Part shown: one piece after another, positions 27,553 through 36,509 of the stretch
How the letters are laid out: every line of letters starts with the position of its first letter
Position numbering within the stretch: the first letter of the stretch is position 1
NCBI GenBank assembly: GCA_029242085.1
Contig: JAQWUP010000002.1
Span: 1-54,608, forward strand
Source: Porticoccaceae bacterium
Lineage (GTDB): Bacteria; Pseudomonadota; Gammaproteobacteria; Pseudomonadales; Porticoccaceae
Length of the DNA stretch: 54,608 nucleotides
Direction of reading: 5' to 3'
Notes under the pieces: generated by a model
Told to the model about the DNA's origin: nothing
The model's database searches: none
The model's input: only the letters and a program-made list of their open reading frames with translations
Translations under genes and position numbers: made by a program

Positions 27553-29439
27553 TTAAAGGTTGTCGGCTAAATTGCCTTTGTTTTCCAGCCAGGCGCGTCG
27601 ATCTGAGGCGCGCTTTTTGGCCAGTAACATATCCATAATGCTGTTGGTGTCATCACCGGGTTCAAGGGTTAGCTGAACCAGTCGTCGAGTATCCGGATCC
27701 ATGGTGGTCTCTCGCAGCTGCAGCGGGTTCATCTCACCCAACCCTTTAAAACGCTGCACATTGACCTTGCCGCGCTTACCCTCGGCCTGAATACGATCGA
27801 GAATTCCCTGGCGCTCAGCATCGTCGAGCGCGTAGTAGACATCTTTGCCAACGTCGATTCTAAACAGTGGCGGCATGGCGACATAAACATGACCCTGAGC
27901 AACCAGTGGGCGGAAGTGACGAACAAACAGCGCACAGAGCAGTGTCGCAATATGCAGACCATCGGAGTCAGCATCGGCGAGAATACAGATCTTGTGATAG
28001 CGCAGTGAATCGACATCTTCGAGCGCCGGGTCTACGCCCAGAGCAACGGAGATATCGTGAACTTCCTGAGAGCCGAGAATCTCTTGAGAATCGACTTCCC
28101 AGGTATTAAGAATCTTACCTCGCAGAGGCATAATCGCCTGATTCTCTCGGTTGCGTGCCTGCTTGGCAGAACCGCCAGCCGAATCACCCTCGACTAAAAA
28201 TATTTCGCACTGCTCTGGCTCGCCACTGGAACAGTCGGCCAACTTACCCGGTAAGGCCGGACCCTGAGTAACCTTTTTACGCACCACTTTTTTGCTCGCG
28301 CGCATTCGGCGCTGGGCGGCAAAGATACACAGCTCGGCAAGTTTCTCGGCCTCTTCAGTATGCTGGTTTAGCCACAGGCTAAAGGAGTCTTTAACCACAC
28401 CTGAGACAAAGGCAGCCACTTCTCGCGATGAGAGTCGATCTTTGGTCTGACCGGAAAACTGCGGATCGGCCAGCTTGCAAGACAACACAAAACTACAGCG
28501 ATCCCAAATATCATCCGGGGTTAATTTAATACCTCGCGGCAGCAGATTTCTAAATTCACAGAACTCGCGCATGGCATCTAAAAGCCCACTGCGCAGTCCA
28601 TTGGCATGGGTGCCGCCCTGCGGGGTTGGAATCAGGTTTACATAACTCTCCTGCACCAGTTCGCCGCCTTCGGGCATCCACTGCACAGCCCAGTCGACCG
28701 CTTCATTGGAAGAGGCAAAGGTGCCGATAAAAGGCTCTGATGGCAGAACTTCCCAACCGTGCAGTGCACCGGCCAAGTAATCTTTTAAGCCGTCCTCGTA
28801 ATACCACTCTTCATTTTCATTGGTATTTTCATTGTAAAAGCCAACGGTTAAGCCGCCGCAGAGTACTGCTTTGGCGCGCAGCACATGGCGCAGTCTGCTG
28901 ACCGAGAACTTTACCGAGTCAAAGTAGCTGGGATCGGGCCAAAAGCGCAAAATAGTGCCTGTATTGCGTTGTCCGCAGCTGTCGATTACCTGCAGGTCAG
29001 AAGTCTTTTCGCCGCCGGCAAAAACAATCTGATGAACATTGCCGTCACGCTTTACAACCACATCCAGCTTGGTCGATAGCGCATTGACCACCGACACACC
29101 AACGCCGTGCAAACCGCCGGAGAACTGGTAGTTGTCGTTGGAGAACTTACCACCAGCATGCAGGGTAGAGAGAATTACTTCGACTCCGGGAAGGCCCTGT
29201 TCGGGATGGATATCTACGGGCATACCGCGGCCATCATCACAGACTGATAGCGAGCCATCTTTGTGCAGACTGACTTCAACTCGCTTGGCATGGCCAGCGA
29301 GTGCTTCATCGACACTGTTATCGATCACTTCCTGGGCCAGGTGATTGGGACGACTGGTGTCAGTGTACATACCCGGCCGTTTACGTACCGGATCCAAGCC
29401 TGTTAAAACTTCAATATCTTTTGCGTTGTAATTACTCAT
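27553..29439 (-). CDS. parE: DNA topoisomerase IV subunit B
   Basis: The 628-residue GHKL ATPase partners ParC. The start 'MSNYNAKDIEVLTGLDPVRKRPGMYTD' contains the family entry, followed by 'DNSVDEALAG', 'DDGRGMPVD', 'SGGLHGVGVSVVNALS', then the TOPRIM motifs 'LVEGDSAGGSA' and 'ILADADSDG'. Length fits the 630-residue ParE rather than the longer GyrB. Six bases separate it from yqiA upstream. The yqiA-parE-parC order is conserved. Confidence 0.97.
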   Translation of the reverse strand: MSNYNAKDIEVLTGLDPVRKRPGMYTDTSRPNHLAQEVIDNSVDEALAGHAKRVEVSLHKDGSLSVCDDGRGMPVDIHPEQGLPGVEVILSTLHAGGKFSNDNYQFSGGLHGVGVSVVNALSTKLDVVVKRDGNVHQIVFAGGEKTSDLQVIDSCGQRNTGTILRFWPDPSYFDSVKFSVSRLRHVLRAKAVLCGGLTVGFYNENTNENEEWYYEDGLKDYLAGALHGWEVLPSEPFIGTFASSNEAVDWAVQWMPEGGELVQESYVNLIPTPQGGTHANGLRSGLLDAMREFCEFRNLLPRGIKLTPDDIWDRCSFVLSCKLADPQFSGQTKDRLSSREVAAFVSGVVKDSFSLWLNQHTEEAEKLAELCIFAAQRRMRASKKVVRKKVTQGPALPGKLADCSSGEPEQCEIFLVEGDSAGGSAKQARNRENQAIMPLRGKILNTWEVDSQEILGSQEVHDISVALGVDPALEDVDSLRYHKICILADADSDGLHIATLLCALFVRHFRPLVAQGHVYVAMPPLFRIDVGKDVYYALDDAERQGILDRIQAEGKRGKVNVQRFKGLGEMNPLQLRETTMDPDTRRLVQLTLEPGDDTNSIMDMLLAKKRASDRRAWLENKGNLADNL

Positions 29440-29445
29440 TCGCTC

Positions 29446-30042
29446 TTAGCTTTCAATTTGGTTATGACTGGTTGAAGTCAGAAACTGGTGGATATCCGCC
29501 AGGTGCTGCTCGTAATTTATAAAACTGTGATCGCCACCCTCTTCGACGACAATACTACTTCCCTGATAGCGTATCTGTGCTTCGCGATAATCAAGCACCT
29601 CGTCACCACTTTGCAATAGCACATGGTAATTATTTTTGTTGGCCAAATTCGGTGGATCCAAGTCTAGGTATTGATCGATATGACAGGGCTCAAAAATCCA
29701 TTTCTCGCCAGTCATATAATTAGCATTTTCACCGAGCCAACCATGAAGGCCTCGACCCGGACTGACCGCTGGATTAATCAATACGCCGCGCAGGTTGTAA
29801 CACTCAATTAAACAGGTGGCAAAAAAACCGCCCATTGAACTGCCCACCAAATATATGGGCGGCTCGGCTCGGTCTTCTATTATTGTCCTGAGTGTCGCCA
29901 TGGCATTATTGGCAAAGGGCGACAGCGGTGGACAGATAAACGTTATTTCAGGGGCGTTGCGCGCGAACCATAACTGAGTCTGCTGTGCCTTTTTAGATTG
30001 CGGTGAGCTGTTAAACCCATGTAAATATAGCAGTGTTGGCAT
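29446..30042 (-). CDS. yqiA: YqiA-family esterase
   Basis: The 198-residue alpha/beta hydrolase begins 'LLYLHGFNSSPQSKKA' and has the nucleophile elbow GSSMGG, an acid region 'LQSGDEVLDYREA' and His in 'GGDHSFINYE'. E. coli YqiA shows esterase activity on short acyl esters; its natural substrate is unknown. It sits in its conserved place between cpdA and parE. Confidence 0.93.
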   Translation of the reverse strand: MPTLLYLHGFNSSPQSKKAQQTQLWFARNAPEITFICPPLSPFANNAMATLRTIIEDRAEPPIYLVGSSMGGFFATCLIECYNLRGVLINPAVSPGRGLHGWLGENANYMTGEKWIFEPCHIDQYLDLDPPNLANKNNYHVLLQSGDEVLDYREAQIRYQGSSIVVEEGGDHSFINYEQHLADIHQFLTSTSHNQIES

Positions 30043-30100
30043 ACTGAGCTAACCTGAAAGTCAGGCTCCATTATAGCCAAGAATGGTGGCTTGTCAGCCG

Positions 30101-30892
30101 CTAATAGTTCGAGCAATCAAGGTCGGGGACCTGATTAAAATCCTGTAGAAATTTAACACCTGTTTTGACCCTGCCCTCAGGGTAGAGATCGAGCCAACGG
30201 TAACCTGGAGGCTGATCCGACAGTGCGAAGTCATCGCTGTATTGCTTAAATTGAACACAGCTCGACGGTGCAGAATAAATTGGCAGTTCGCCCCAACTGC
30301 CATCGAACTGCTGATGCACATGGCCAGTAATAACCGCTTTGACATTACCATGGGCGAGCAGCAGCAGATGTAACTGATGCTGATTATCGATCTGCTGCAG
30401 ATCCAACCAGGCACAGCCTACATCAACCGGACTGTGGTGCATGGCCAGTAGTACAAACTTATCCTGCAGCCGCTCTAAGCCCTGCTCGACCTGTGCTAAC
30501 TGCTTATCGGAAATATGGCCCCCAGGCTTATGTGGCTGCGAGCTATCCAGGGTGAGTATCGCCCAGTCGCCCATGTTATGACTCTGTACCTGCGGGTAGT
30601 CGACCAGATTCGCAGCCATAGTATCAGCGTCATCATGATTGCCAGGCAACCAGATCGCCTGCTTACTCTGTTCTCCCAGGATGCGGTTGAGCAACTGGTA
30701 GGCTTGCGGCTCAGAGTCGGCAGCCAGATCTCCAGTCAGTAGCAACAGGTCGGTGCCGCGACCATCCTGTTCGACAGCGCGCAGTACCGATTGAAAACTT
30801 TCTAATGTGCGCACGCCGCCCAACTTTGAGCCGCTGTCGGGTCCAAGGTGGAGATCTGTAATCTGTGTGAGACGCACAACCGTCATTGCCAA
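30101..30892 (-). CDS. cpdA: 3',5'-cyclic AMP phosphodiesterase
   Basis: The 263-residue metallophosphoesterase has the full metal set: 'QITDLHLGP', 'LLTGDLAAD', 'LPGNHDD', 'MHHSPV' and 'ITGHVHQQ'. It hydrolyses cAMP and so tunes Crp activity. The start may be the TTG at 30892, with GGAAA before it, or the ATG two codons later at 30886. The yqiB stop lies directly upstream, indicating coupling. The nudF-yqiB-cpdA-yqiA-parE cluster is conserved in gammaproteobacteria. Confidence 0.94.
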   Translation of the reverse strand: MAMTVVRLTQITDLHLGPDSGSKLGGVRTLESFQSVLRAVEQDGRGTDLLLLTGDLAADSEPQAYQLLNRILGEQSKQAIWLPGNHDDADTMAANLVDYPQVQSHNMGDWAILTLDSSQPHKPGGHISDKQLAQVEQGLERLQDKFVLLAMHHSPVDVGCAWLDLQQIDNQHQLHLLLLAHGNVKAVITGHVHQQFDGSWGELPIYSAPSSCVQFKQYSDDFALSDQPPGYRWLDLYPEGRVKTGVKFLQDFNQVPDLDCSNY

Positions 30893-31333
30893 TTAGGTTT
30901 CCAGTTCCGTTATGCCGTGACGCAATCCATGGGACAGCAGTTCGCTTAAAAACATATTCCACTGCCACTTTTCGTCCCGCGCCTGCATCCCCTTATGTTC
31001 AGATAGCGCCCAGGGAATAGTCCTGTCACTGCACCATTCAATCACTTCTGCCATGCGTGCATCGCGGTACACGCGAACTTTTATCTCAATTTCAGGCAAC
31101 CATTGGGGACCCGCTTTGTCAGCCACAATAAGCAGGGTGCTGGTGTATTTTGTGACTTCGATGACCTCTATCAGCATGCCGCTGCTAGGCTGATCCTGAT
31201 ACTGGATTTTGGTCGCCGCGGCCTGTCGCTTTGAATCTGGCATAACCTGCTGCAGACGCCGATAATTGCGCTCACATTCCTCATGTAAGCGCATTAAATC
31301 CAGCTGCCGTCTGCGGGTCTCGAATACTGACAA
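30893..31333 (-). CDS. yqiB: YqiB family protein (DUF1249)
   Basis: The 146-residue protein has the family features 'LMRLHEECERNYRRLQQVMPD', 'VIEVTKYTSTLLI', 'VRVYRDARMAEVIEW' and a C-terminal 'KWQWNMFLSELLSHGLRHG'. Its function is unknown. The start is a TTG at 31333 with AGGAAACAG before it. It lies between nudF and cpdA, as in E. coli and Pseudomonas. Confidence 0.9.
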   Translation of the reverse strand: MSVFETRRRQLDLMRLHEECERNYRRLQQVMPDSKRQAAATKIQYQDQPSSGMLIEVIEVTKYTSTLLIVADKAGPQWLPEIEIKVRVYRDARMAEVIEWCSDRTIPWALSEHKGMQARDEKWQWNMFLSELLSHGLRHGITELET

Positions 31334-31399
31334 TTCTCTGTTTCCTGTTGCTGATCGAAGTAACTATTGTAATGGACTACCCTTATCTTAGCTCTTAAT

Positions 31400-32014
31400 T
31401 CAGGGCCTGTTGCGCAATTTTTGGCTATTCAACTGCAGCCACAGCAGCGCTACAGTGACAGCTGCGCTGTTTAGTAGGCCTTCAGATTGCGCCTCCATGA
31501 CCTCATCATAGGGCCAAACCTGCAACAGAATATCTTCACCCTCAGTCTCGAGACCAAAGACTCCCTCGCGATCCTTGAGGTCAACGAGTGCACAATACAT
31601 ATGCATTTTTTCATCGCTGCCGCCTGCACTGACCAGGTAGTTACAGATAGGAATCAGATTTTCCACCTCGATCCCAGCTTCCTCCTGACATTCTCTCGTC
31701 GCGACCTCTGCTGGAGACTCCTGAGGCCCGATCATCCCGGCAACTACCTCATACTGCCAGGGACCAAACTGATCCCGCATGGCACCGATACGAAACTGTT
31801 CTACCAGACCTACAAGGTGGTGTCTGGGGTCATAGAGCAATACACCCACGGCATCACCGCGCTGAAATAGTTCGCGCTTTAGTGGCGCACTCCAGCCACC
31901 ACCAAAAAGGCGATGACGTACCAGCATCCTTGTAATGCGGAAAAACCCTTGGAAGACGGTTTCTTTTGCTTCAACGCGGTAATCGTCGGCGCCAAAACGA
32001 TGCTGTTTAATCAT
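31400..32014 (-). CDS. nudF: ADP-ribose diphosphatase (Nudix)
   Basis: The 204-residue Nudix hydrolase cleaves ADP-ribose to AMP and ribose 5-phosphate. The Nudix box is complete: Gly, 'QESPAEVAT', then RECQEEAGI. 'FERGHA'-like 'LFQRGDAVGVLL', 'LVEQFRIGA' and 'NSAAVTVALLWLQL' match the family. The ATG at 32014 lies at the position of the E. coli start and has AGGGA before it. A longer form from 32062 adds 16 residues but has no ribosome-binding site. It is divergent from tolC. Confidence 0.94.
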   Translation of the reverse strand: MIKQHRFGADDYRVEAKETVFQGFFRITRMLVRHRLFGGGWSAPLKRELFQRGDAVGVLLYDPRHHLVGLVEQFRIGAMRDQFGPWQYEVVAGMIGPQESPAEVATRECQEEAGIEVENLIPICNYLVSAGGSDEKMHMYCALVDLKDREGVFGLETEGEDILLQVWPYDEVMEAQSEGLLNSAAVTVALLWLQLNSQKLRNRP

Positions 32015-32145
32015 ATCTAAGGTCCCTGCGAGAACGGTTTTAAAGGAGCCTCCGCCTACCATGGGGTAAACGAATTAGTCAGCTGATGCGTATTACTAAG
32101 TTACTCAACTCTGCTAGACTTAGCGGCACTATTATTGGAGATCGT

Positions 32146-33528
32146 ATGCACATCATCAAACAAGGAATATTCGCGATTTGTACGACCTTAGTCGCTGCTC
32201 AGATCAGCACTGCTGATACCCTGAATGACATCTATGAGTCTGCCCTGCGCAATGACCCGGTACTGAGTGCAGCTCGGGCCAGCCGCAATGCCGATCGTGA
32301 AACCAAGAACATAGCTCGCGGCGCTCTACTGCCGCAGCTGGCGCTGTCCGGTGACTATACAACATCGGAGATCAATGACGACTCGAGGTCGGTGATTATT
32401 ATCAATGGCACAGCCGTGAACTCTGGCGCCACAGGTCTGATTGACAGCGATGAAACGTCCTATGGGGTGTCGCTGGAACAGGCTTTCTTTGATATGCCCT
32501 CTTGGTATAGTTTTAAAAGTGGCAAGGCACTGGGAGAGAGCGCTCAGGCCCAGTTTGCCGCTGAGCAACAGTCGCTGATTATTCGCGTTAGTGAAGCCTA
32601 CTTCACTGTTTTGCGCGCCTACGACAACCTGCAAACTCGCAGCGCCGAAGAGCGAGCGATTGAACGCCAGCTTGAGCAGACTCGCGAACGCTTTGAGGTA
32701 GGCCTGCTCCCGGTGACCGATGTTCATGAAGCTCAGGCTGTATTTGATGATGCCGCAGTTAATAGCCTGGAGGCTCGGGGATCACTGAATATTGCGTTTG
32801 AGGGCCTACAGGTGCTGACCGGCCAAAACCATCAGGTATTGGCGGGCCTCACTGATAAGTTTATGGCCACCAATCCCGAGCCACTGAGTAATCAGGAATG
32901 GGTCGATTTTGCGATTGGCAATAACTTCCAGCTAAAGGTTGCTGAACTGGGTAAAGACGCTGCCTACAATCAAGCCAAGGCTGCCGCTGCGGCGCGCTTG
33001 CCCAAGATCACGGGTAGCGCCACCTATTTTGAGTCTGATGGTGACGGCACCAGATACACATCGCCCTTTGAGTCTCAGCAGGACGGCCATTCGTTTGTTG
33101 TCTCGGTAACCATGCCAATCTGGATGGGGGGCTCAGTGGACGCTCAGAGCCGTCAGGCCAAGCAGCGCTCGATTGCCTCTAATGAAAGCTATACCGCGAC
33201 CAAGCGCAATGTTATTCAGGCCTCTCGCTCGTTGCACCAGCGAGTGGTAACAAACACAGCGCGGGTCAAGGCGCGCAAGCAGTCGATTACTTCTGCCGAC
33301 AGCGCTCTGCAGGCGACCCAGGCTGGCTATGAGGTGGGAACCAGAAATATTGTTGATGTACTGGTCGCTCAGCGCTCTGTGTATCAGGCGCGGCGCAACT
33401 ATGCCAATGCTCGCTATGACTATATCTTGTCGATGATGCGCCTAAAGGAAGTGGCGGGACAACTCTCGCCAGATGATGTGTATCAGCTCAACGGCTGGTT
33501 GGACCCGCAACTGTCTATTGCTCGATAA
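32146..33528 (+). CDS. tolC: TolC-family outer membrane efflux protein
   Basis: The 460-residue protein has a signal peptide ('GIFAICTTLVAAQISTAD') and the duplicated TolC layout: 'ALRNDPVLSAARASRNAD', the repeat entry 'AIGNNFQLKVAELGKDAA', and 'YEVGTRNIVDVLVAQRSVYQ'. It forms the outer-membrane channel for tripartite efflux and type I secretion. The ATG at 32146 has GGAG upstream and leads directly into the signal peptide; the frame is open from 32086. No pump gene is adjacent. The 3' end overlaps waaA by 14 bases on the opposite strand. Confidence 0.95.
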   Translation: MHIIKQGIFAICTTLVAAQISTADTLNDIYESALRNDPVLSAARASRNADRETKNIARGALLPQLALSGDYTTSEINDDSRSVIIINGTAVNSGATGLIDSDETSYGVSLEQAFFDMPSWYSFKSGKALGESAQAQFAAEQQSLIIRVSEAYFTVLRAYDNLQTRSAEERAIERQLEQTRERFEVGLLPVTDVHEAQAVFDDAAVNSLEARGSLNIAFEGLQVLTGQNHQVLAGLTDKFMATNPEPLSNQEWVDFAIGNNFQLKVAELGKDAAYNQAKAAAAARLPKITGSATYFESDGDGTRYTSPFESQQDGHSFVVSVTMPIWMGGSVDAQSRQAKQRSIASNESYTATKRNVIQASRSLHQRVVTNTARVKARKQSITSADSALQATQAGYEVGTRNIVDVLVAQRSVYQARRNYANARYDYILSMMRLKEVAGQLSPDDVYQLNGWLDPQLSIAR

Positions 33529-34804
33529 ATCGGTCTATCACTGCCACTAGATTATCCAGCGCGCCGCGATTGGCTTCGGCTATAAGGCGCGCTTGATTTC
33601 CCATCTTCTCCCGTCGCTCCTGGCTCTCAAACAGTGCTATAGATTGCTCGGCTAGTTGCTTGGCATTGTTGGCTACCTGCATGGCACCGCCGTCTATCAA
33701 AAGCTGCGAGGCCTCGGTAAAATTAAACAGATGTGGCCCAGTTAATACTGGCACTCCCCAGGCCGCTGGCTCAATCATATTATGCCCGCCATTTGCCACC
33801 AAACTGCCACCGACAAAAGCAATATCGCAGGCACCATAGAAAGCCATTAATTCGCCCATGCTGTCACCCAGCAAAATATCTACACCGCCCACCTGATCCG
33901 ATTGACTGCGTCTGGCCAAATTAAAGCCAGCTGTCTTGCACAGCTCTGCCACCTGATTAAACCGCTCGGGGTGTCTTGGCACTAGAACCAACAGGGCCTG
34001 ATCTATCTGTTGTCTAATTTGATTAAAGGCATCAATAATAATCTCGTCTTCACCGCGATGAGTGCTGGCAGCTAAAAATACCAGTCGCTTACCCTGACCA
34101 GACCATTGTTCAGACAGCTCCGCAGCTTTTGTCTGAACAGCCTGATCCAGACTTAAATCAAATTTAATATTACCGGTTACCTGCATCGCTGCCTCTGGCA
34201 GACCCAGGTCGACAAAACGCGCGCCATCGTCTCGGTGCTGAGCAGCTACTGCTGACAAACTCGACAGCATTGGTTGCGCCAATGATCTGATACGCTGGTA
34301 AGCCTTAGCCGAACGAGCAGATAGGCGCCCATTGGCCAAGATCACTGGGATATTGCGACGCTGACAGGCGGCAATAGTATTCGGCCACAGCTCAGTTTCC
34401 ATAATAATCAGCAGCTTGGGATTTACCCGTGCTAGGAACCGTGCCACAGCATCCAGCGTATCGTATGGGGCATAGCAGTGATCAACGGAATCGCCAAAGG
34501 CTGATTTAATACGATCAGAGCCTGTTGGGGTCATGCAGGTAACAAGGAGCCGATACTGTGGATATTTGGCCTGAAGCGCCTTTACTAATGGCACTGCAGC
34601 CAGCGTCTCACCCACAGAGACTGCATGTAGCCAAATAATGTTTCCGCTCGATGGGGCGCAAGCTGAAAAACCAAAACGCTCAGCCCAGCGCTGCCGATAG
34701 GCCGGTGCCCTTGTTGAGCGATAAAGCAAGCGCAACAAGATAATGGGTGTCAGCAGATAAAATATCATGCTGTAAATAAATCGGCTCAAAATCACTGATC
34801 TCAA
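33515..34804 (-). CDS. waaA: 3-deoxy-D-manno-octulosonic acid transferase
   Basis: The roughly 429-residue inner-membrane-anchored GT30 enzyme adds Kdo to lipid A. Visible motifs are the N-terminal helix, 'APAYRQRWAERFGF', 'HAVSVGETLAAVPLV', 'METELWPN', 'RLSARSAKAYQ', 'VPRHPERF' and 'FVGGSLVANGGHN'. The start is uncertain: TTG at 34804, or GTG at 34795 with GAG before it; an ATG at 34768 would clip the anchor. Its presence indicates a normal Kdo-lipid A envelope. Confidence 0.95.
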   Translation of the reverse strand: MRSVILSRFIYSMIFYLLTPIILLRLLYRSTRAPAYRQRWAERFGFSACAPSSGNIIWLHAVSVGETLAAVPLVKALQAKYPQYRLLVTCMTPTGSDRIKSAFGDSVDHCYAPYDTLDAVARFLARVNPKLLIIMETELWPNTIAACQRRNIPVILANGRLSARSAKAYQRIRSLAQPMLSSLSAVAAQHRDDGARFVDLGLPEAAMQVTGNIKFDLSLDQAVQTKAAELSEQWSGQGKRLVFLAASTHRGEDEIIIDAFNQIRQQIDQALLVLVPRHPERFNQVAELCKTAGFNLARRSQSDQVGGVDILLGDSMGELMAFYGACDIAFVGGSLVANGGHNMIEPAAWGVPVLTGPHLFNFTEASQLLIDGGAMQVANNAKQLAEQSIALFESQERREKMGNQARLIAEANRGALDNLVAVIDRFIEQ

Positions 34805-34890
34805 AATCTGAAAATTAATTACGTTCTCTATGCGGGCTGTAAGTTATCAAAGTCTATGGCTGAATAACAGATTAACTTTGTTGTCATCAC

Positions 34891-34918
34891 AACTATACTT
34901 ATATGTTTATGTATAGTT
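34891..34918. repeat. 8-bp inverted repeat in AT-rich gap
   Basis: AACTATAC and GTATAGTT are exact complements around a 12-base spacer, in the 186-base AT-rich gap between waaA and the sulfotransferase-like gene. It could be an operator for either gene or a hairpin. Nothing else is recognisable in the gap. Confidence 0.4.
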
Positions 34919-34993
34919 TAATGCAGTATTATCATCCCGGTCTGATTAATAAAAATATGTTAATTGAATAATAAGAATCCGTAAGGGATCATG

Positions 34994-35653
34994 ATGCCGT
35001 TTTTCAAAATCAAAAATGAAAATAAATTAGTGATTACTAATTTTAAAGTGATGTTCTCTTCCTTTAAGAAAACATCTCATTTCACTAAAATTAAACGCTA
35101 TCACGCCTACTTCAATATTAAATGCGCAAACCCATCGGTATATTTAGTTGTTCGTGACCCCTACCAAAAAGCGGCCTCATTTTATCGCGATAAGTTTCAG
35201 CTAATTCCGCAGCGAGCCGATCTGAGCAACCCCTTCAAATGGGAAAAGCCACAGCGCGTATTTTTTCCTGCACTCGGACTCTCAGTTAAAAATAGTACTG
35301 ATGAAGAAATTAAACAGACCTTGATCAACACTTCATTTGAAAGATTTATCGAGCTATTGGCTGACTGCTATCATTTGGATGAGCATATCCAGCCTCAACA
35401 TTGGGTACTCAATCATCCGAAATATTGGCATTTAGCCAACCTAAATATCAATGCCGAATCCCTGAAAATATTTAAAATGGATGAGGCGCAAGGTATCCAA
35501 CAATTTTCTAATGAAACTGGGTTCGATTATGGGCAACGCGCTAACAGTACGAAAGCGATAGGTAAGATACAGCCGATGAACAAAAATATGCTCAGCATCC
35601 TCAATCAAATCTATCAGCAGGATTTTGAAAAGTATAATTACCCTATGCAGTAA
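34994..35653 (+). CDS. Sulfotransferase-family-2-like protein
   Basis: The 219-residue protein contains 'VYLVVRDPYQKAASFYRDKF', the 3'-phosphate-binding motif region of carbohydrate sulfotransferases. The N-terminal 'NKLVITNFKVMFSSF' may stand for the 5'-phosphosulfate loop, but the usual PK-GT/S pattern is poor. 'HVQPQ'-like 'DEHIQPQHWVL' also fits the family. The gene is AT-rich (about 38% G+C in six lines counted by hand, against about 50% nearby), suggesting transfer. AAGGG precedes the ATG at 34994; 34991 is also possible. It lies between waaA and two glycosyltransferases, so surface-glycan sulfation is inferred. Confidence 0.65.
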   Translation: MPFFKIKNENKLVITNFKVMFSSFKKTSHFTKIKRYHAYFNIKCANPSVYLVVRDPYQKAASFYRDKFQLIPQRADLSNPFKWEKPQRVFFPALGLSVKNSTDEEIKQTLINTSFERFIELLADCYHLDEHIQPQHWVLNHPKYWHLANLNINAESLKIFKMDEAQGIQQFSNETGFDYGQRANSTKAIGKIQPMNKNMLSILNQIYQQDFEKYNYPMQ

Positions 35654-35667
35654 GCTTTAGTGGATAA

Positions 35668-36489
35668 TTATTCTTTCCAGAAATGCTCGACCCATGGCGT
35701 GGGTAAAATAAAATGCCTGAGATGGGCCGCCAATGATCTGGGTCGCTCGCCACGAAGACCAGCTAGCAGATGCTCCCCGGGAGACATAACCGCCTCATTC
35801 TCATGATAGCGGCCATCAATAGCATCTTGCGGATTGAGATCGCCAGGGAATATGACTATCTTGGCGTCCTTATGCAGCTTGGGAATCTTAAAGTAATTAA
35901 ACGGAAAACTGCGCCGACATTTTTGACGGAAGTGCAGAACCGACGATTTTGGCCAGAACTTAATACCGCCCGGCGCATTATTGGTTACGTAGCGCTGTTC
36001 ATACTTATACTGCTCAGCAATTTCCAGTGGCGATTTGGCAAAGCGCTCTAACAGAGGCAGCAACTTTCCAACAGGAAAACGATAAACCGATGTTTGACCC
36101 AAGCGCTCTAATGGATTACTTGGATTGCGGGCAAGAATCACATCTTCTGGATCGCCATAGTCGAAAAAGCTATCCAGGCTGCCGGTCACCACGATATCTA
36201 AATCTAAAAACAGTACTGGGCCGGTTAAATCTGCAAGCTTCTCATTCCACAGCCGACACTTGGGCCAGATACCTTTTTTGGTGACGGGCAGTTCGAAGTC
36301 TAACTCAGGCAGCGGTACTGCATTGACCTCTGAACGAATGCCATCTGGATGATCTGTAAAGCAAGTCAGGGTAAATGGTGGCGTGATATTGCGCGCGACC
36401 ATACCGTACAGTCGATTGATATAGTTGGGACCATACTTGGTTCCCCAATTAATACAGATTACCTGCTTGACGTTATCTGACCGGCTCAA
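35668..36489 (-). CDS. Putative glycosyltransferase, GT-A/DxD type (second of a pair)
   Basis: The 273-residue protein reads 'ICINWGTKYGPNYINRLYGM', then 'VLFLDLDIVVTGSLDSFF' with a DLD metal motif, as in GT8-like enzymes. It is a paralogue of the next gene upstream, sharing the WGTKY start, the DLD block and a 'VHRNEQ/YKYEQ...WP' middle. It has a C-terminal extension ('HLRHFILPTPWVEHFWKE'). The frame opens at 36561 inside the neighbour, but a TTG at 36489 has GGAG six bases upstream and begins at the conserved region, so it is chosen. Acceptor and donor sugars are unknown; surface glycan is inferred. Confidence 0.78.
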   Translation of the reverse strand: MSRSDNVKQVICINWGTKYGPNYINRLYGMVARNITPPFTLTCFTDHPDGIRSEVNAVPLPELDFELPVTKKGIWPKCRLWNEKLADLTGPVLFLDLDIVVTGSLDSFFDYGDPEDVILARNPSNPLERLGQTSVYRFPVGKLLPLLERFAKSPLEIAEQYKYEQRYVTNNAPGGIKFWPKSSVLHFRQKCRRSFPFNYFKIPKLHKDAKIVIFPGDLNPQDAIDGRYHENEAVMSPGEHLLAGLRGERPRSLAAHLRHFILPTPWVEHFWKE

Positions 36490-36509
36490 CTGAATCTCCT
36501 CGGCACTGA